Of a DNA stretch of 64,000 nucleotides, positions 21,097 through 33,590 are shown in pieces. The position numbers and the translations under genes are program-made. Location: NCBI GenBank assembly GCA_018340375.1, contig JAFFJZ010000010.1:10044001-10108000 (forward strand). The letters run 5' to 3'. Below the pieces are notes generated by a model that made no database searches, was not told where the DNA came from, and was given only the letters and a program-made list of their open reading frames with translations. Every line of letters begins with the position of its first letter. Position 1 is the stretch's first letter. This DNA comes from Gonatopus flavifemur. Lineage: Eukaryota; Arthropoda; Insecta; Hymenoptera; Dryinidae.

Positions 21097-21489
21097 GGGA
21101 GGACGTGGAGAGGATACCCGTATTTGGCTGACGTACATTCAGGCTTATATAATCTTTCAAGTGTCTGAAATGCGAATAAATTCCACGTCCACGTCATGTG
21201 GCAATAAAAATGAATCAAACGCAGCGAAATATGCTTAATCCTGGCATTGATGTCGGAGGTGCTATCAAGGGTTGGTTAGCTGTGACGGGCCAAGCATCAG
21301 TCGAGACTTGGTTCATGAAAATTGAATCAAACACGACAAAATATGCTCGGTCCTAGCATTGGTATTTAGACTTGGCATACCAAGCTTGACGCCAGTAATG
21401 ATCCAATTGTCAATCTTGGTATGACTTGCCTGGGGCGTTGTCTTCCTATACGGTGAATTCCTCTGTTTTCTTTTTTCTCTGTAGCATGT

Positions 21490-24185
21490 TGAAATCTAAG
21501 CGCCGTTCATTTGTATGGAGTAGTACGAAAAACCGTTGAAGTTTGTAGATATATTCGGAAACCCCTGAAATTACTCGCGATCTAAAAACGTCATTCCATT
21601 ACAAACATTTTTTCTTTGTTACATTGAAAAAAAAAATAGTAAAATTCTCAGTGAAAAGGTTGTGATGAAATGATTATTCAATTTGAATAAAATTTCATTG
21701 AATCAACTAAATATTTTTTCATTGAGAATGAATATTCTATCGATTCAATAACACTTGATTGAAATTCACTTATTATTTCATTCAATGTTTTATCATTTCC
21801 AGCAATTTTATTCTCACAGCGTGTATCCCTCGTATCAATGTTAAATGCCACTTCTCAGTGCCGTATCCCTGTGTGCATAAACGTGTGTCCATTATTGATT
21901 CAAGATTGGCTGGTCTGGGCCAAGAATGGATCGAAACTGGCCCCACATGTATGGACACATAGGTAGTCATTTGGATTCAGTAATTTCAAATTCTTAACAT
22001 ACCTACACGTCGTGTTTTACCGAAAGTTGACAACGCGAAATGTATAGGAATGTATACGAATAGAGGACGTTCAATTATTATTAGGACACTATTCGATTCG
22101 GTTTTATTCACTAAAACATTCTTGATTTGAGACCCAGTGAATAATTGAAGCAAAGTGCATTTGCATGTTCGTAACCATTCTGTTATTGTGAATACACGAG
22201 GAAGGGTTTAAATATCAACGCCGCACGCCGTAAGCTCGATCCTTTAAATTGAAACAAATTTTGTTGAAATATCTTGAGCGTACAACACTCAAGTTCAAAC
22301 GAACAACTATGAAAACAGAAACACTTGAATTTTTTCAATTGAATTTCATGTTTGCAAGTGTACGTTTGGATATTAATGTATACGTAACAGCGAGATACGG
22401 TGGTCGTTTGATGTAACATTAAAAGCTCGAAAGTCACGGCCAGGACAAGGTAAAAAGGGTAAGACATCATGAGCATTGGGAAAGACAAGATAGAGGAAGA
22501 ATAAGAAGTAGCTGGTTGGGTCGAAATGCTTGTTTTTTTTTCTCTCCTTTTCTTTACGCGGAAAGAGATAGTTAAAGTTGTCTTTTCTTTCTCTTTTCTT
22601 TTACGTTGCTGTCGTCGCGACTTAGTTGCCCGCACGCTGTTTCAGCAAAAGCCGCGGCAGTCGCTCACGCCATCCTCAATAATTCACGAATGGATTCTCT
22701 TCTCTCTTCTGTCTGTTTTCTATTCGCTTACCCTTTATATACCGTCTCGCTTCAACTCTTATCTTACAAAGTCTTTCAATTAAGAAGAGAAACAACTTTC
22801 AACAAGCTCGATGCATTTTTATGAGAAAATTATTATCATAAGTATTTAACAAATTTATATTCTTGCCAAAGGAAAAACAATTTTATGACCAATCCAATTT
22901 GTACTCTCATTCATTTTCCAATTTTTGAGCAGACGTTGTGATAGCGATTCAAGGATACCATTGACAAAACTTTGATTCAACATGTTATTGCACTGAAATA
23001 TATGAAAATAATGATCAATCATACACGTCATCACTTTTCCTGGACCATGTGTCGTTGTCCTAGTATTTTTTATCGAACATAATTGAGTCTCAGAGAGAGA
23101 GTCTTCTCGAGGATTTTTCAGTGATTTTTAGGAAGTTACTGGCTATTTTTGGCTTCTACAAATTCCAACTCATGGAAGAACACCCTCGAACATTTTCGTT
23201 CAATTGCGAATTGAATGTTGTTATATTCTATTTTAAATTCGAATCAAACTTTTTGACGACATTGTTTAAGGCAACACTAGGCAATGTCTGTTCTTCGGTT
23301 TCTTGTGTATCAAGCATTCTGAAATCCACAGAATATTTAAAACCAGAGTTTAGAGTGTAGAACTAGCCCAAAAGGAATTAGCCAGAGTCTCGGTACTAAT
23401 ATATCCTCTCCAAGATGAGCGACAAAAAAGAAATAATCTTTTATTCAAGTGAATCAAACATTCGTTGATTTCATTAACTTTGAGTCGAATGAATTATTCA
23501 ATGAGGACTCACCGTCTTATAGCTGTCTTCGTTAAAATTAGTCATACACGGTGACTCGATTAACTCTTTTAGATCGACTGTCCATGTGTGTGCACAAGTC
23601 TATAAAATTGTCTAACGACCATTGTCTTTGAAATATTTAATTTCGTAAGCGTGTGAAATATTGAATAGAATATTCGTTGGTAAATGAACGTTATGTACAC
23701 GTTCATAAAGTTAGCTTTCATAAAACTTGCTCATAAAAAATCATACGACTTCTATTGAAATTAAAGCACAAAGACATTTCGACGGTAGATTCATAATTCT
23801 TTTGTTGGCTTCAATGGTGACGAGACTTGACGAAATACAGAACTGTTGGATGAAAATCTGCGTAAAATTGAAAATTTATTATTGAATTATCCGAAGTTTC
23901 TTAATGGATTTTGAATATCCTCAAACTGTATGGTAATTTTTTCTTTCCACTTGATCTCATGTTCATACGAATATGAAAACTTTGTTTTATAGAATAATTT
24001 TAGCGGATAATAATATAATACATTCAACAGAAAATTATGGAAAATAAAGAATTGTAGGTACCACTTGATTTTCCCTGTACGATTTAACGATAGTGGTTGA
24101 GAAGTTTCGATCGATTGGAGGGATTCTCGAAGAATGGAGGCACATCGAAATATTTCAAGTATATTTCATCGTTATCGTGACAAAC
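21490..24185. other. AT-rich unannotated stretch
   Basis: No gene is supported. Around 21625-21790 there are AT-rich, loosely inverted motifs (ATTGAAAAA / TTCAATG) that could be an old fold-back element, too decayed to delimit. The pyrimidine-rich segment at 22500-22760 gives spurious frames on both strands. Confidence 0.45.
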
Positions 24186-24189
24186 TCAC

Positions 24190-24351
24190 AAAGAGAATCG
24201 GCTAATTTCACCGCTCTGATATCTCTTGAATGAACTTCATCTTCCGATAAATTAATTTTCATCGAGTAGTTCTGAACCTCCTCATGAACGTCAAAGGGAT
24301 TCGGAACATGCTTATATAATTTGGTCATCTTGTATCGAGTATCAGACAATA
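24190..24351 (-). CDS. Candidate internal exon, unknown product
   Basis: On the minus strand, CTTTCCAG precedes 162 nt of open frame that stops at a GTGAGT donor. The exon is symmetrical: two bases complete a codon, 53 codons follow, and one base is left over. The peptide contains YKHVPNPFDVHEEVQNYSMK and ends SRDIRAVKLADSL. It has a balanced, globular-looking composition, unlike the low-complexity frames elsewhere in the window. I do not recognise the family. No partner exon was identified nearby, so it could be one exon of a gene with long introns, or a relic. Stop codons follow downstream only after the donor. Confidence 0.4.
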
Positions 24352-24359
24352 CTGGAAAG

Positions 24360-26160
24360 TTCTAAGCATAAATTTCTTAGATTTGTTCTATGAACCTTGC
24401 TTGTCATGAATACCATTATACTTTGAGATAATGTAAACTTATCTACTTTGCACAACCGTAGAATGATAACCAACTTGACAAACCTCTATAAAAGTATTGA
24501 TATCGAAATGAGAGATATTCACGTCTTGAGTCCGATGGCACCAAATCTGATGCAAAAACTGCTAAAAAAACCTACGTGTTTTTAATATTCAATTGTATAA
24601 GATTAATTTCGAATCTATCAATTGAATGAATCGTATATTTAAGTAAGCAAATTGATGTATTGCTTCAATCGATTATGTTTTAGATAATTATGAATACTTT
24701 GTGCGTCCAGTTGAAAGATAACTCAGAATAGGAAATTTCACCAAACAATAATATCTCGAAAAATCATTTCATTTCCATTAGTTATCATGTGGAAGTGAAA
24801 TATTGCTAACATTTCTTTCTCGTATATCTTTTTGCTGTAATACTATAATTCCTTAGAAACTAAAATCGTTCGTTTTGTCGTTTCGAAGAGACGAAATTGA
24901 ATTGATAATTATCAAATCCAAAACGATTGTTGTATATACGAGAAAAGAACGATGAAACTGTGAGCGTGGAAAAAGATATTGGGCAAATTTAATAAACGTC
25001 GGTGCATGAATTTCGAGAAGACGCTAACACCATCCGCGCCAAAATATTACACCAATGTCTGGCCAGAAAATGTGTTGGTACGATTATATAAAACATAAAA
25101 GTATTCGTAATTTTGGGAGAAAGAAACGGAAAGTAGTAAGGTGGGTGAGAGAAATATCCAGGTCCGTTGTGCTATGTGCGCTTTTGAGAGGATTCCACTG
25201 GAATAGACTTGCGAGAGAAACCACTATGTAAAAACACGTCAAAAGCTTTACCTCTAAGGTATTGTAGAAACGAGCGGAAATCATGAAATACGCATTCGCA
25301 AAAAAGGCGAGGAAAGAACAATAGAAGTAGTTTGTAAAATGATCGGTGTACAGGGTTGTTATGAAGAAGGTTTCGCAGTACAAATTCATGTTTACCTTTT
25401 TTTATATAACCAACCAGGTTTCATACCAAGAGTTTTTCTAACCTTGTCTCATAACGCTGTCTATCTCGTTTTTGTTTCTATATCCAGGGATGATAGCGTT
25501 ATACGCCGTAGGCAACGGTTAGAAAAACACCCGATATACAACCGCAATAAAATCTTCTGTTACCAAAAGAATTATCTTCAATTTAGGACGTGATTCGCGA
25601 AAATCAAAAGTAGTTTAGTTGAATACTAAACTGCACGTAGAAGAATCAGTTTCGAGATCGCGCACACACGCTGGTTCCAAGTTTCAGACCCTGTACTCAC
25701 TCCAAAGTTCTCCCTGCATGAGTACTTGATTTGAAACATAATTTTCTATACAAATTTCAGTTATTTGAGGAATGTTATTCCAAGTTTTGTAACCAAAACA
25801 TATGTATAATGATATTTTAATACTACATTTTAACTCATAATATATGTGTTATGTTATAATACTTCTGAAAATATTCCTCGTTTGTATGAACAAAAAGGAA
25901 AAAAAGTATGAAATCAATCATGGAGTTCCGAGGAAAAACTTATGTTTCAATTTTTTATGCCAACATTTCGGAGATTGACTACCTCTGATTTGAGGGCACA
26001 TAACCATAACTGTTGTATACATATACTTGAACTGAAAAGAGGTGATTTTAGTAAACTCAATGAATTTGCATGAATCAATCATTTGAAAGAGGGAAAATTT
26101 TACTGAGACTCGATCCATAAAACAGGTATCGCGTGAGCTAATGCGATGTCAACCCTGTTG
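24360..26160. other. AT-rich unannotated stretch
   Basis: No supported gene. An inverted repeat lies at 25430-25520 and is listed separately. The 101-codon minus-strand frame at 25084-25389 is rich in Phe, Leu and Tyr and has no motif. Confidence 0.45.
25430..25520. repeat. Isolated inverted repeat
   Basis: GTTTTTCTAACC and CATAACGCT on the left are matched by inverted copies (AGCGTTATACG and GGTTAGAAAAAC) on the right, giving imperfect arms of about 30 bp. I see no obvious terminal motif or duplication. Confidence 0.5.
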
Positions 26161-26162
26161 TA

Positions 26163-26503
26163 CACGGGGAAAATTAGAACTCGAAAATATAATGATTTTC
26201 ATAAAAATCTGAGAGTTTTCCTTAGCTTTTCAGTAGATTGGAAACGTTGAGATTTAGAAAACGGAGTTTCACTCCAAAATATGAAAGATTTTGAATACAA
26301 AGTGGAGAGTTCATTTCACTATGCGATTTACAAAATTCAAAGTTCAGCATTTTAAATTTCAATGATACCCCTCACTTCTTGTACAGTATTTGTAATCTTC
26401 CTTATTTTCTAAACCTTATCGTTTCTAGTCTATTAAAAAACCAAGAAGACGTCTCAGATCTTTAAAAGAATTATTATATTTTCGAGTTTCATTTTTCTCC
26501 GTG
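26163..26503. mobile_element. 341-bp CACGGAG fold-back element
   Basis: Ends CACGGGGAAAATTAGAACTCG and CGAGTTTCATTTTTCTCCGTG-like are inverted copies. Pairing continues through CGAAAATATAAT and ATCTGAGA deep into the body. TA flanks both ends. It is non-coding. Confidence 0.75.
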
Positions 26504-26507
26504 TATA

Positions 26508-27249
26508 CACACAAGAATTGTACTTACCAAAAGTCAATCTTCTGAAAAGAGAAAAATGAATGAATAAAACCTTCTCAAAGAATAAAAAGAACAATTCCAT
26601 GCTACATAAAAGAAAACAAATATAATATACCTGTACAGAAGTTAGGTTAGAATATGGCAAATTATAAAGAAAGCTTCAACAACCGGCAAAAGGCTCAACA
26701 TAATCATTGCATTGAAAATTCCTCCGTTTTATGAAACAAGAATGGAGTGATTAAACATGATTGGTGGACCAATAGGAATTAGTATGCCTATGAGCATTCA
26801 CTATGGTGATGCGATAAAATAATACGAACCTCTTCATATTAGGTGACTAAGAAAAATATTGCCCTCATAGCAGTACTTTTTGGCTCTTACCGCTATCTGA
26901 AATATACGGACGTCGATATTGCTACCAGAGCTAAACCGATCGTTCCAGGAATAATCCAGATTGCTGAGAAAGGAAAAGAAACTATGAAAAGTATTGTCAC
27001 TGCGGCTATCTGATATAACCATACTTCAGATTGTTACCATAACCATAGATTTTTTTGAATGCTGTGCTACCAAAACGTAGGAAAAATGAATTAGTTATAA
27101 TTCGTTAACCATTTCAAAACTGAAGAAAATAGTTACTCAAGTTTTCAGTCACTTCAACCTGCAAGTTGATGAGAAGTTTGGTTTAAAATTCAAGGGAATA
27201 TCCAGGTTTTTTGAGTATAATTAATAACTTAGTTATAATAAGTTGATAA
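26508..27249. other. No recognised feature
   Basis: AT-rich sequence between two fold-back elements. I see no supported gene. Confidence 0.45.
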
Positions 27250-27251
27250 TA

Positions 27252-27298
27252 CACGGAAAAAATAATTTAGCTGCAGCAGCTAAATTATTTTTGCCGTG
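27252..27298. mobile_element. 47-bp minimal CACGG palindrome flanked by TA
   Basis: The whole element is one hairpin: CACGGAAAAAATAATTTAGC pairs with its inverted copy around a loop of a few bases, and TA flanks both sides. It has the same terminus as the larger CACGGAG elements but essentially no interior. The TTTAGCTGC core resembles motifs in the elements at 20393 and 43765. It may be the smallest mobile form, or a product of internal deletion. Confidence 0.7.
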
Positions 27299-27300
27299 TA

Positions 27301-27712
27301 TAAGAGGAGTGTTGAAAAATCTCTTATGAGATTTCTTGATTGTTGATGAAATTCATTTGAGAGCAATGAGCCATATTCATGTAAAATACATATTTATTCC
27401 GTCGTACTCGAATGAAGATTTACTAAATGCAGATGAACTTTTGTCTTGGAGGTACACTAAATTTGCAACTTTGAACTTATTAAGAAAAAGCTTCGAGCTA
27501 GGACTGATTGAGGATCGTTGAGATGATTGTTACATTGCACTTAACGGATTTCATTTAGTGAAGTATCAAGAGTTACAATTTAGTAAACAAAGGGAATTGT
27601 AAATATGTCTAGATGAAAAAAACTGTATTTTGAAGAATACATCGAGACTTGGACGATTGGTGTTTCTTGCGTCAATGAAAGATTCGTTCTGAGTTAATAA
27701 TTCTAATATTCA
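27301..27712. other. No recognised feature
   Basis: A 61-codon frame (27336-27521) has no motif or splice support. Nothing else is seen. Confidence 0.4.
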
Positions 27713-27714
27713 TA

Positions 27715-27973
27715 CACTGACAGAAAAACGACCTGGTTGAAACATTCGTGGTCGCAATAACTTGGAATCTGGTTAAATGTAATTTTGATGTCCAGAAAAA
27801 GTGGTTGAAGCAAAAATGAACTACATTTTTCAAGTGAGAAACACCAGATTCTTTTCTTGGTGTAATAATTTGGAAAATGTAGTTAATTTTGGCTTCAACC
27901 ACTTCTTCTGGACATCACAATCACATTTCTTGGTGAATCGAACCAGATTTCAAGTTACTGCAACCACGAACGA
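27715..27973. mobile_element. CACTGACAG fold-back element, right terminus lost
   Basis: The left end CACTGACAGAAAAACGACC follows TA. The body is palindromic, with arms sharing GTGGTTGAAGC and ATGTAGTT. The right arm ends near 27973 without its expected TTCTGTCAGTG terminus, which survives in the sister copy at 1-96. Opposite-strand frames of similar sequence at 27672-27902 and 27801-28010 reflect the palindrome. Confidence 0.75.
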
Positions 27974-27974
27974 A

Positions 27975-29074
27975 AAATCATTCATTCAGAAAACAGTTGA
28001 CAGGCTTTGAGCGGTTTTTGTTTCTGGGAATCCAGTCAACAACTGACAAACTTTTCATCCGGTTTTGTTTGTCGAATTGACAAATTGTAACATCCTATCA
28101 AAATCTAGCAGACAAATAATTTTCATTAATTATCGATTATATTTCATTGTCCTTGAATTCCAAACAGAACCGTCAAAAGATATTGCTATTAGTTTTTAAC
28201 AGGATGTTCCAATTTGATACTCGCAAAGAAATGACTTGTCACGTTTGTCACAATTTGGAATAAAATTTGGGACAGAGAGAATTTTGGAGTATAATTTACT
28301 ATAATTCTGTTTGAATCTACTTGAATCTGGTTGAAATTGCCATAATGTGTTTTGAATGTTAATCAAAATTATCCCTGTTACACGATTTATCATGGATTCT
28401 TTTGTGAGATAAAAGTGTTTCTTTGTATTTAAGAAATTGTTGTTTGGATAGATCGAAATGAATATTTCTTCGACTGAAATCAATATTTGGTTAGTTTGAA
28501 GAAATGTATCATTTGCTCCTTCTTCCAAAGCAGACATTTGTTTATATCAAAAAATATTTATTTCGACCTATCCAAATCACAATTCATCATTAAAAATATG
28601 GAATTCAATATTAAATTTATCAAGTTTTGAAAAACATTCACATTCGTATACACTACGGGTGAATTCTTTTCCTATACAATCAATATTTTTATTTAGCTCC
28701 AAGTCAATAGATTGATTTCCACTTTACGCATGAAACAAGTTGAAGGAAAATACGCGGTTGCGCATAGAAATGAATCTTACCGAGTATTCGAAATACGATA
28801 CTCAGCAAACTATATTTCTCTTGAAGGAAACGATATTCAGCTTATAAAGCCAGTCTCAGTATTCATATTATTGTGGTAAAAATATTTTACAGTTCTTGAA
28901 TATTTCATACGCATACTACAAGTAACGAACTTTGATACTCTACGGTAGACGAGATGTTTAAAACAATCGAAAGATTTTGAAAATTGTATTACTCTTTGCC
29001 TAATTGAGTTTCACGTTGAAGCTTATAATCAAACAGACTGAATTCCATTTTTTCATGCTCTAGCTTTTTTTTTC
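27975..29074. other. AT-rich unannotated stretch
   Basis: A 113-codon minus-strand frame (28196-28537) is the longest open stretch. It is Asn- and Ile-rich, with no motif or splice support. No gene is called. Confidence 0.4.
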
Positions 29075-29076
29075 TA

Positions 29077-29490
29077 CACGGAGAAAAATGCAGGTCGAAA
29101 ATATAGTAATCTTCAACAAAAATTTGAGAATATCTCTTAAAATCTGAGAGTATTGCTTAAATGCATCATAAAGATGAAACGGTTCACATTTCTGTTGAAT
29201 TTTATTTGAGAAACTATGAAAAATTATCAATACTTGACAAACAATAGAAAAAAATAAGAATTCCCCAAAAGTCGCACATGAAATTTTATAAAACTTTATA
29301 AAATTTCATGCGCAAATTTCGGGAAATTCATATTATTTTCTATTATTTGTTGAGTATTGATAATGTTTCTTTGTTTTTCAGATAAAATTCAACAGAAATG
29401 TGAACCGTTTTATCTTTATTATACATTTAAGAAATATTCTCAAATTTTTATCAAACATTACTATGTTTTCGACCTGCATTTTTCTCTTTG
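29077..29490. mobile_element. 414-bp fold-back element with arms of about 200 bp
   Basis: CACGGAGAAAAATGCAGGTCG at the left is inverted at the right (ends TTTTTCTCTTTG). Pairing runs almost to the centre near 29285, including ATTTTATAAAACTTTATAAAAT. TA flanks both ends. If transcribed it would form a very long hairpin RNA. It is non-coding; a 63-codon frame at its right end is a by-product. Confidence 0.85.
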
Positions 29491-29492
29491 TA

Positions 29493-30955
29493 GTTTTTGA
29501 TTTCACGATTAAGACGATTATGAGAGAATACAGATTCATATACGTGTCGTTCACAGAAAGAAATAACATTTAACTATGAAAATAAGTTTGTAATCATAAT
29601 CGGAATAATTCAATCCTTGAAAAATTATTTCAGCGTTCAAGATATGGAATGAGAATAAATTGAGTTCTTTACCTCACGTAACAGAGGTTTATAATTCTGT
29701 ACAGTGATATTGTAATTGTGGGTCTAGAAGTTTTTGATGAATACGTGTAGTGTATAGTATGATTCAGTATCTAGTATCCTCTTTTATTGACACTGAAATC
29801 TTCATTATTTATGATGAATCTTTCTGAAAAATGTCAGTTTATTAGAAACACTGTTTTTCACGACGCAAATATGTCTCCACTGATGAATGGAAACGATATT
29901 CTCCCGTGTTATCAATTTTATGTTTGCATATACATCAACTGTCGATGTCCAAACATTAACTGGTCCAGAATTTTATTTTCAGTATATATGTTAAATCGGA
30001 TAAAAATTATTCGTACTTGTTAATCAAATGAGCCAATATCGTTGGTAGATTCGTACTTATATTTTTCAAAATGCAATTGACAAGTTCGTATGAACTATAA
30101 GTGATTTGTCGGCCACCGGTCGAAATTGAATCTCTCCAAGATATTTGTATCCAAATGTCGGAGTTTTTAATTTTTAAATTGACCTTTCTTCTCAAGTATA
30201 CATAACATATCATAAAAGTGTCATTGATCAATTCTGTTGAAATTCAGGGACCGCTAAGAATCCTTCGGACGATGTCCTTTTCAAGCTCTTAATTTCGGTA
30301 TGGAAATTCATATTATTCAAATAAATATTAAACGAATATTGATTGTTTTGGTTTCGCTTGAGTACTGGGTTTCAGATTCAAAGGACATAGAATTTTTTCG
30401 TTGATTATTCATTTGGTATTGATTGGTTGTGAAATATCTATCGCATCATATAAATTTTAACGAGATATCAAATGTATTTGAGAGATGACAAATATTTTGT
30501 TCTAAACAACTTGGACATCGGTACCTGGTTCATCCTCGCGTATTGCAATCTCATTTCAAGAGAGTTGATGGAAAGTTTGGAATAATTGGATGGGAATATG
30601 ATATGTACCGATTTTCCAGTCGTTGAGGACGAAATATTTATACATTTCTGTAGAACTTCATGGACAATTTTAGTCAGCACAATAGGGGAATATTTCATCA
30701 AAATTCATTGTATTATTGTATTACTAAAGCATTGTCAGAATAATTCAATCACACAACTGCAATCCTTCAAATCTGTTTGCAGAGAAAAAGAAGAGGTGAA
30801 AGAACATTAGAACTTTATTATATCTCGGAATGAAAATAAAAGACAGATCTCATAGTTGAAAGAAAATTATTCTTCTGCGCCATTTCAAACAGCTAATTTT
30901 CTTCAACGAATAAAAAATTCTTCTGTCTTACATCTTTGATATATGATGTAACGTC
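29493..30955. other. AT-rich unannotated stretch
   Basis: Short frames on both strands (for example 30586-30810) have no recognisable motif. No element boundaries are seen. Confidence 0.45.
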
Positions 30956-30962
30956 ATTTTTT

Positions 30963-31133
30963 CCCTCTCGAGTCGAAAAATGATCCCTCCTCTTCCCCCA
31001 CACACATGGAAGATTAGGAAATCTGCGCCACTTTGAGGGGCGAAAGAGGAGCTATGCCCTTCTTCTTTGCTGCTCAAAGTAGTAGCAGAAATTTCTATTT
31101 AGGAGGAAAGGAGGAATCACTTCTCGACTCGGG
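30963..31133. repeat. Inverted repeat with arms of about 30 bp, CGAGTCGA core
   Basis: The left arm (CTCGAGTCGAAAAATGATCC) and the right arm (reverse complement CCCGAGTCGAGAAGTGATTC) pair over about 30 bp around a GC-richer 110-bp interior. It could be a MITE or a structured RNA. I see no clear terminal duplication. Confidence 0.5.
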
Positions 31134-31135
31134 AT

Positions 31136-33586
31136 TGTTCATTGTAATCAACTTGTCATGCAGATTAACATAGAAATCTATATCGTATGCGTATTCATCA
31201 ATGACCGGTTTGCAATCCTCGTTCCGAATGAGAAAATTCATGATTTTAGAAAAATGTTGTAGTTCGAAGTTGTTTATTCAAGCGAAATGAAAATGAAATA
31301 TGAAAATACCTGGAATACAAGGGGTTGCAAGAGACCAACGACATCTCTCTAGCCAAACATTTGATACAGGAAGAGTTCAGTCAAGTTCAAAAAGAAAAGT
31401 CAATTTTTTTCTCGAACGAGCAGAATATTCCACTGAGACATCGTTATTCTATTTCATTAAGTCCATGATTTCTGTTTTGTATGCGATCTTTTCACTAAAA
31501 TATACGAGAGTCTGAAAAATCGTCGAAGACTTGAAGTCGTTTTGTTTGTCAGCGGTGTGCCATTTCAGGTCACTTGTGCATCGACTTTAATTGAAACGCT
31601 CATTAACAAGTGTGATGCCGGTAGGCAGAGACCGAGTTTAACGTACTCGTTAAAATCCTAAAGCGTATCTTTTCTCTCTTTGCGTGGGTGCAGATTTTTT
31701 CCCTTTTGCCGATAGAAACGATGAATTGAAATTATGGAAAATGTGTTGCTTCATTCCCGAAGAGATTATCCGATTGTTATTTTTTGTAAAATCAAAAGAT
31801 GTTATCAAATGGATTAGAATATTTGTTTATGAACTATTCTTGTCTACTAGTATGTATATGACAAACACGCCTTGATAATTTGAAATTCTTTTTCAGAAAT
31901 GATAAAATCACCTGAATTTTTGTTTCATTCAAGCGTAAAACACGAGGATATAAGACCGTTCACTGGCAACGTCCTTTGGGAAACGAGTGAATTACTGCTG
32001 CGAAGGTTGAAGTCGAATTTTTCTATGCACGCAGTTGTAATGGTCAATATTTTTCAAAATGTAAAAGAATAACGAGAAAAAATAATGTGAAAAAGAAATC
32101 TATACGGTTGGCACGATTCTCATTCGTGCTTCATTTATTCATGCGTTTTTTAATCGTAAACAACTTCTGAGAGTTGATAAGCGAAAAATGTACATACGTG
32201 GTCTGTTCATAGTCGATGATGATTTTGTTTATATACTTTCAAAGCAACTGTCTCGTACACGTAATTAAATTAATTTTATTTAAAGTGACTTGTCATTCTA
32301 CGTGAAATTAATTCACATGAACGGTGGTGAACATGTGGTTGGATATTAATTATTCAGAGGATTCTTTTTTTTCTTTTATCGGTTCTCTCTTTGCAATATA
32401 TTTGAACATAAATCTTTAGAATACTATGGAATAATGGAACAGGAATATAAAAATTCAATGAAGGCTGGAAATTCTCTAGTGAAATGATATTGTTATATCT
32501 TAATAAATATTTTATCTTTTGAAGTATGTTTCTAAACAAACATACCATTCGGTATGTAAGTATTCATATGAGAGACTTATATTATACTTTCTCCTTATGA
32601 ATAAATTTTGGAGTTTGAAACACAAGAAAAATAGATGGAAATCATTTAACGTTGGAAAATAACTTCGAGTGTTGAATTGAAATAATAAGCTCTTAGAAAC
32701 TTTAAAGTACATCTTGAATGTAACGAAGGTGAATGATAGTGTACGAAAATGAACTACTTTTTTATAATATTCAATAGAAATTACTATTTTAGATACATCA
32801 GGCTTACTTTGTTCTTTTGTTTTGTTTTGTTTTCATGATTGTTGAGTGACATTACCTGACACATTGAGAAATAAAAGCGGTACTCGTGTATAGCTTGATG
32901 GAAGGGTAGAATTACTTTTCTTTACTGTCTTTTTTTTCATATTATTGACGAGAACTATGAAGTTTCATAAAAGAAAGAAATGGAAATAGCAGAAAAATGA
33001 ATGGGTTGGACTGAATTTATGGAAGAACAGCGAAAATCATACCATGTTGAATGTCGAACGAAATTAATTCATAAATAATCAATATCAGGTACTGATTGGT
33101 ATCAATTACTGAACTGTGAATGAAGGATAAATAATGTGAGTCATCATGCGGTTGTGTTATGATGTAGATTTTCAGATTTGTTTGAAAATTATAATACACC
33201 GATAGCAGAAATAATTCTAATTGTGAAATTTTCCTCCAAACGTTGTAGCAGCAAAAAATTCTCCCATGATGAGAAACTTTCATAATTTGATAGACTTTTC
33301 CTTTACTTTTTGGAAGATTCAACGCCCAAAAATCACAATAGTTCCTCAAAATGGAGGAAAATTCCTTTATTTTTTATCTACTCTTTAAATCTGAATTGAT
33401 GAAAATATCACTGTTTCAACCAGTAAAAAGATGTTTCACTGATTCGTCAGTAAATTCCACTAGTGAATCAGTGAATTCTTGACGAGATATGATGTGAACT
33501 ACGCGCCTGCGAAGAGATTATTACGTATTATTATACAATTGATCGAATTAGTGATTATAGACCGCAAAATAGTGATTTTTCTCCGA
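31136..33586. other. AT-rich unannotated stretch
   Basis: A short open segment after CATTTCAG at 31569 (VTCASTLIETLINKC) was examined, but its acceptor is weak. A 110-codon minus-strand frame at 33017-33349 has no motif. A small hairpin (CACTGATTCGTCAG / GAATCAGTG) lies near 33435-33475. Confidence 0.4.
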
Positions 33587-33590
33587 TTAA

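Larger units (their letters stand above)
20045..21481. mobile_element. 1.44-kb composite fold-back element
   Basis: The terminal repeats are about 50 bp long. The left end begins CATGGAAAAAAG and the right end, in reverse complement, CAGAGAAAAAAG. Both continue through an ACCGTATAG-N4-GACAACG landmark. TA flanks both. Inside are a 40-bp-stem hairpin (20091-20190), GC-rich CTTGG blocks near each end (20200-20390 and 21240-21430) that are roughly inverted relative to each other, a nested CACGGAG element (20393-20889) and a second small hairpin (21016-21096). No transposase is readable. Confidence 0.65.

Noticed and set aside
22183..22635. 150-codon minus-strand open frame
   Set aside because: Lys/Arg/Thr-rich then Cys/Phe-rich composition from a pyrimidine-rich tract on the plus strand. 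It has no domain and overlapping frames on the other strand are equally open.
31569..31661. Possible exon VTCASTLIETLINKC after CATTTCAG
   Set aside because: The polypyrimidine tract is poor, the donor (GTAGGC) is weak, and no neighbouring exon fits.
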